From an uncultured Subdoligranulum sp. (GTDB lineage Bacteria > Bacillota_A > Clostridia > Oscillospirales > Ruminococcaceae), in assembly GCF_937890665.1 (NCBI RefSeq), contig NZ_CALADU010000152.1, positions 1 through 6,311 on the forward strand: a DNA stretch of 6,311 nucleotides. Reading direction: 5' to 3'. Below, piece after piece: positions 5,734-6,311 of the stretch. How positions within the stretch are numbered: position 1 is the stretch's first letter; each line of letters starts with the position of its first letter. Under the pieces are notes generated by a model, which did no database searches, was not told the origin of the DNA, and saw only the letters and a program-made list of their open reading frames with translations. Position numbers and translations under genes: made by a program.

Positions 5734-6311
5734 ACTGGCAATCTCCAACATCGCATGGCATAAACAGGATGATGAGGCCGTCTACACGGCCATGCAGCAA
5801 GCGGGCTTCACGGGGCTGGAGATTGCCCCCACCCGGATCTTCCCGGCAGAACCCTACGAGAATCTGACCTCCGCCGCCCTGTTCGGCGGGTATCTAAAAA
5901 ACCGTTGGGGGTTCTCGGTACCCAGCCTGCAAAGTATCTGGTACGGCCAAAAGGGCAATATTTTTGAGGGAGCCCAAAGCGAGGAACTGCTGGACTATAC
6001 CGCCGGGGCTTTCCAGTTTGCCCACAGCCTCAACTGTCCGTCGTTGGTCTTCGGCTGTCCCAAGAACCGGATGCGTCCGCTGGGGGCCGACGATGCCTTG
6101 GCGGAATCCTTCTTTGTGCAGGCCGGCAATCTGGCAGCCCGGTATGGCGTGCGTCTGGCCATCGAGGCCAACGCCCCGGCCTATACCAACTATCTCAACG
6201 GTACCGCGGAGGCCTTTGCGCTGGTCAAGCGGCTGGACAATCCTGGCCTTGCCGTGAACCTCGACCTGTCCACCATGCTGGCGCAGGGGGAACATCTGCA
6301 AAGCTTTGTGG
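5720..6311 (+). CDS. Xylose isomerase-like TIM-barrel (sugar phosphate isomerase/epimerase family), 3'-truncated
   Basis: An open frame from ATG 5720 runs off the right edge after 197 codons. AAGGAG (5707-5712) lies 7 bases before the ATG. The sequence fits the AP-endonuclease-2/xylose isomerase-like barrel fold: first strand CKLAISNIAW (4-13), second strand GLEIAPTR with Glu34, VPSLQSIWYG (67-76), LVFGCPKNR (109-117), RLAIEAN (145-151) with Glu149 as probable metal ligand, and LAVNLDLSTM (177-186) with Asp182 as probable metal ligand. Such enzymes isomerise or epimerise sugars using a divalent metal, but members vary and no substrate can be named. It overlaps the epimerase-like gene by 14 bases, so they are in one operon and probably in one pathway. 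The missing C-terminus should hold the remaining metal ligands. Confidence 0.85.
   Translation, partial: MPVCKLAISNIAWHKQDDEAVYTAMQQAGFTGLEIAPTRIFPAEPYENLTSAALFGGYLKNRWGFSVPSLQSIWYGQKGNIFEGAQSEELLDYTAGAFQFAHSLNCPSLVFGCPKNRMRPLGADDALAESFFVQAGNLAARYGVRLAIEANAPAYTNYLNGTAEAFALVKRLDNPGLAVNLDLSTMLAQGEHLQSFV

Overview
The window is a GC-rich stretch with every supported gene on the + strand. It probably comes from an anaerobic Gram-positive gut bacterium of the Clostridia, perhaps Ruminococcaceae-like. The evidence is a sortase, which implies Gram-positive-style surface anchoring, strong purine-rich ribosome binding sites, sigma-A-type promoters with perfect TATAAT boxes, and compact gene spacing. 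The taxonomic guess is inference from style, not from a marker gene.

Region 1 (1-1739) holds the end of an upstream operon. It contains a 5'-truncated sortase, an unrecognised four-helix membrane protein joined to it by a 4-base GTGA overlap, and a small Dabb-family (stress-responsive A/B barrel) protein. The membrane-protein frame does not stop before the Dabb gene and runs about 200 bases into it, which is unusual.

Region 2 (1740-1876) is a regulatory gap. It has an extended -10 promoter followed almost immediately by a very strong intrinsic terminator hairpin, with the next gene starting just beyond. A 7-base flanking complementarity adds a possible alternative structure.

Region 3 (1877-4689) is a three-gene cassette. 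It encodes an N-acetyl sugar amidotransferase of the WbpG/PseA type, a HisF paralogue and a HisH paralogue. By analogy with Pseudomonas O-antigen and Campylobacter flagellin glycan pathways, HisH releases ammonia from glutamine, the HisF-like barrel channels it, and the amidotransferase uses ATP to turn an N-acetyl group of a sugar into an acetamidino group. The HisF paralogue keeps the residues aligned with the ammonia gate but has Gln where histidine-pathway HisF has its second catalytic Asp, so it is not a histidine-biosynthesis enzyme. A clear terminator follows hisH.

Region 4 (4723-6311) is a second transcription unit. Its promoter overlaps the preceding terminator's U-tract. It carries an NAD(P)-dependent epimerase/dehydratase-like protein and, overlapping it by 14 bases, a xylose-isomerase-like TIM-barrel protein that runs off the end of the window. 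These may supply or modify the sugar that the cassette amidinates, but the actual glycan cannot be read from this window.

No RNA genes, mobile elements or CRISPR arrays were seen, and there is no gene-free stretch longer than about 140 bases.
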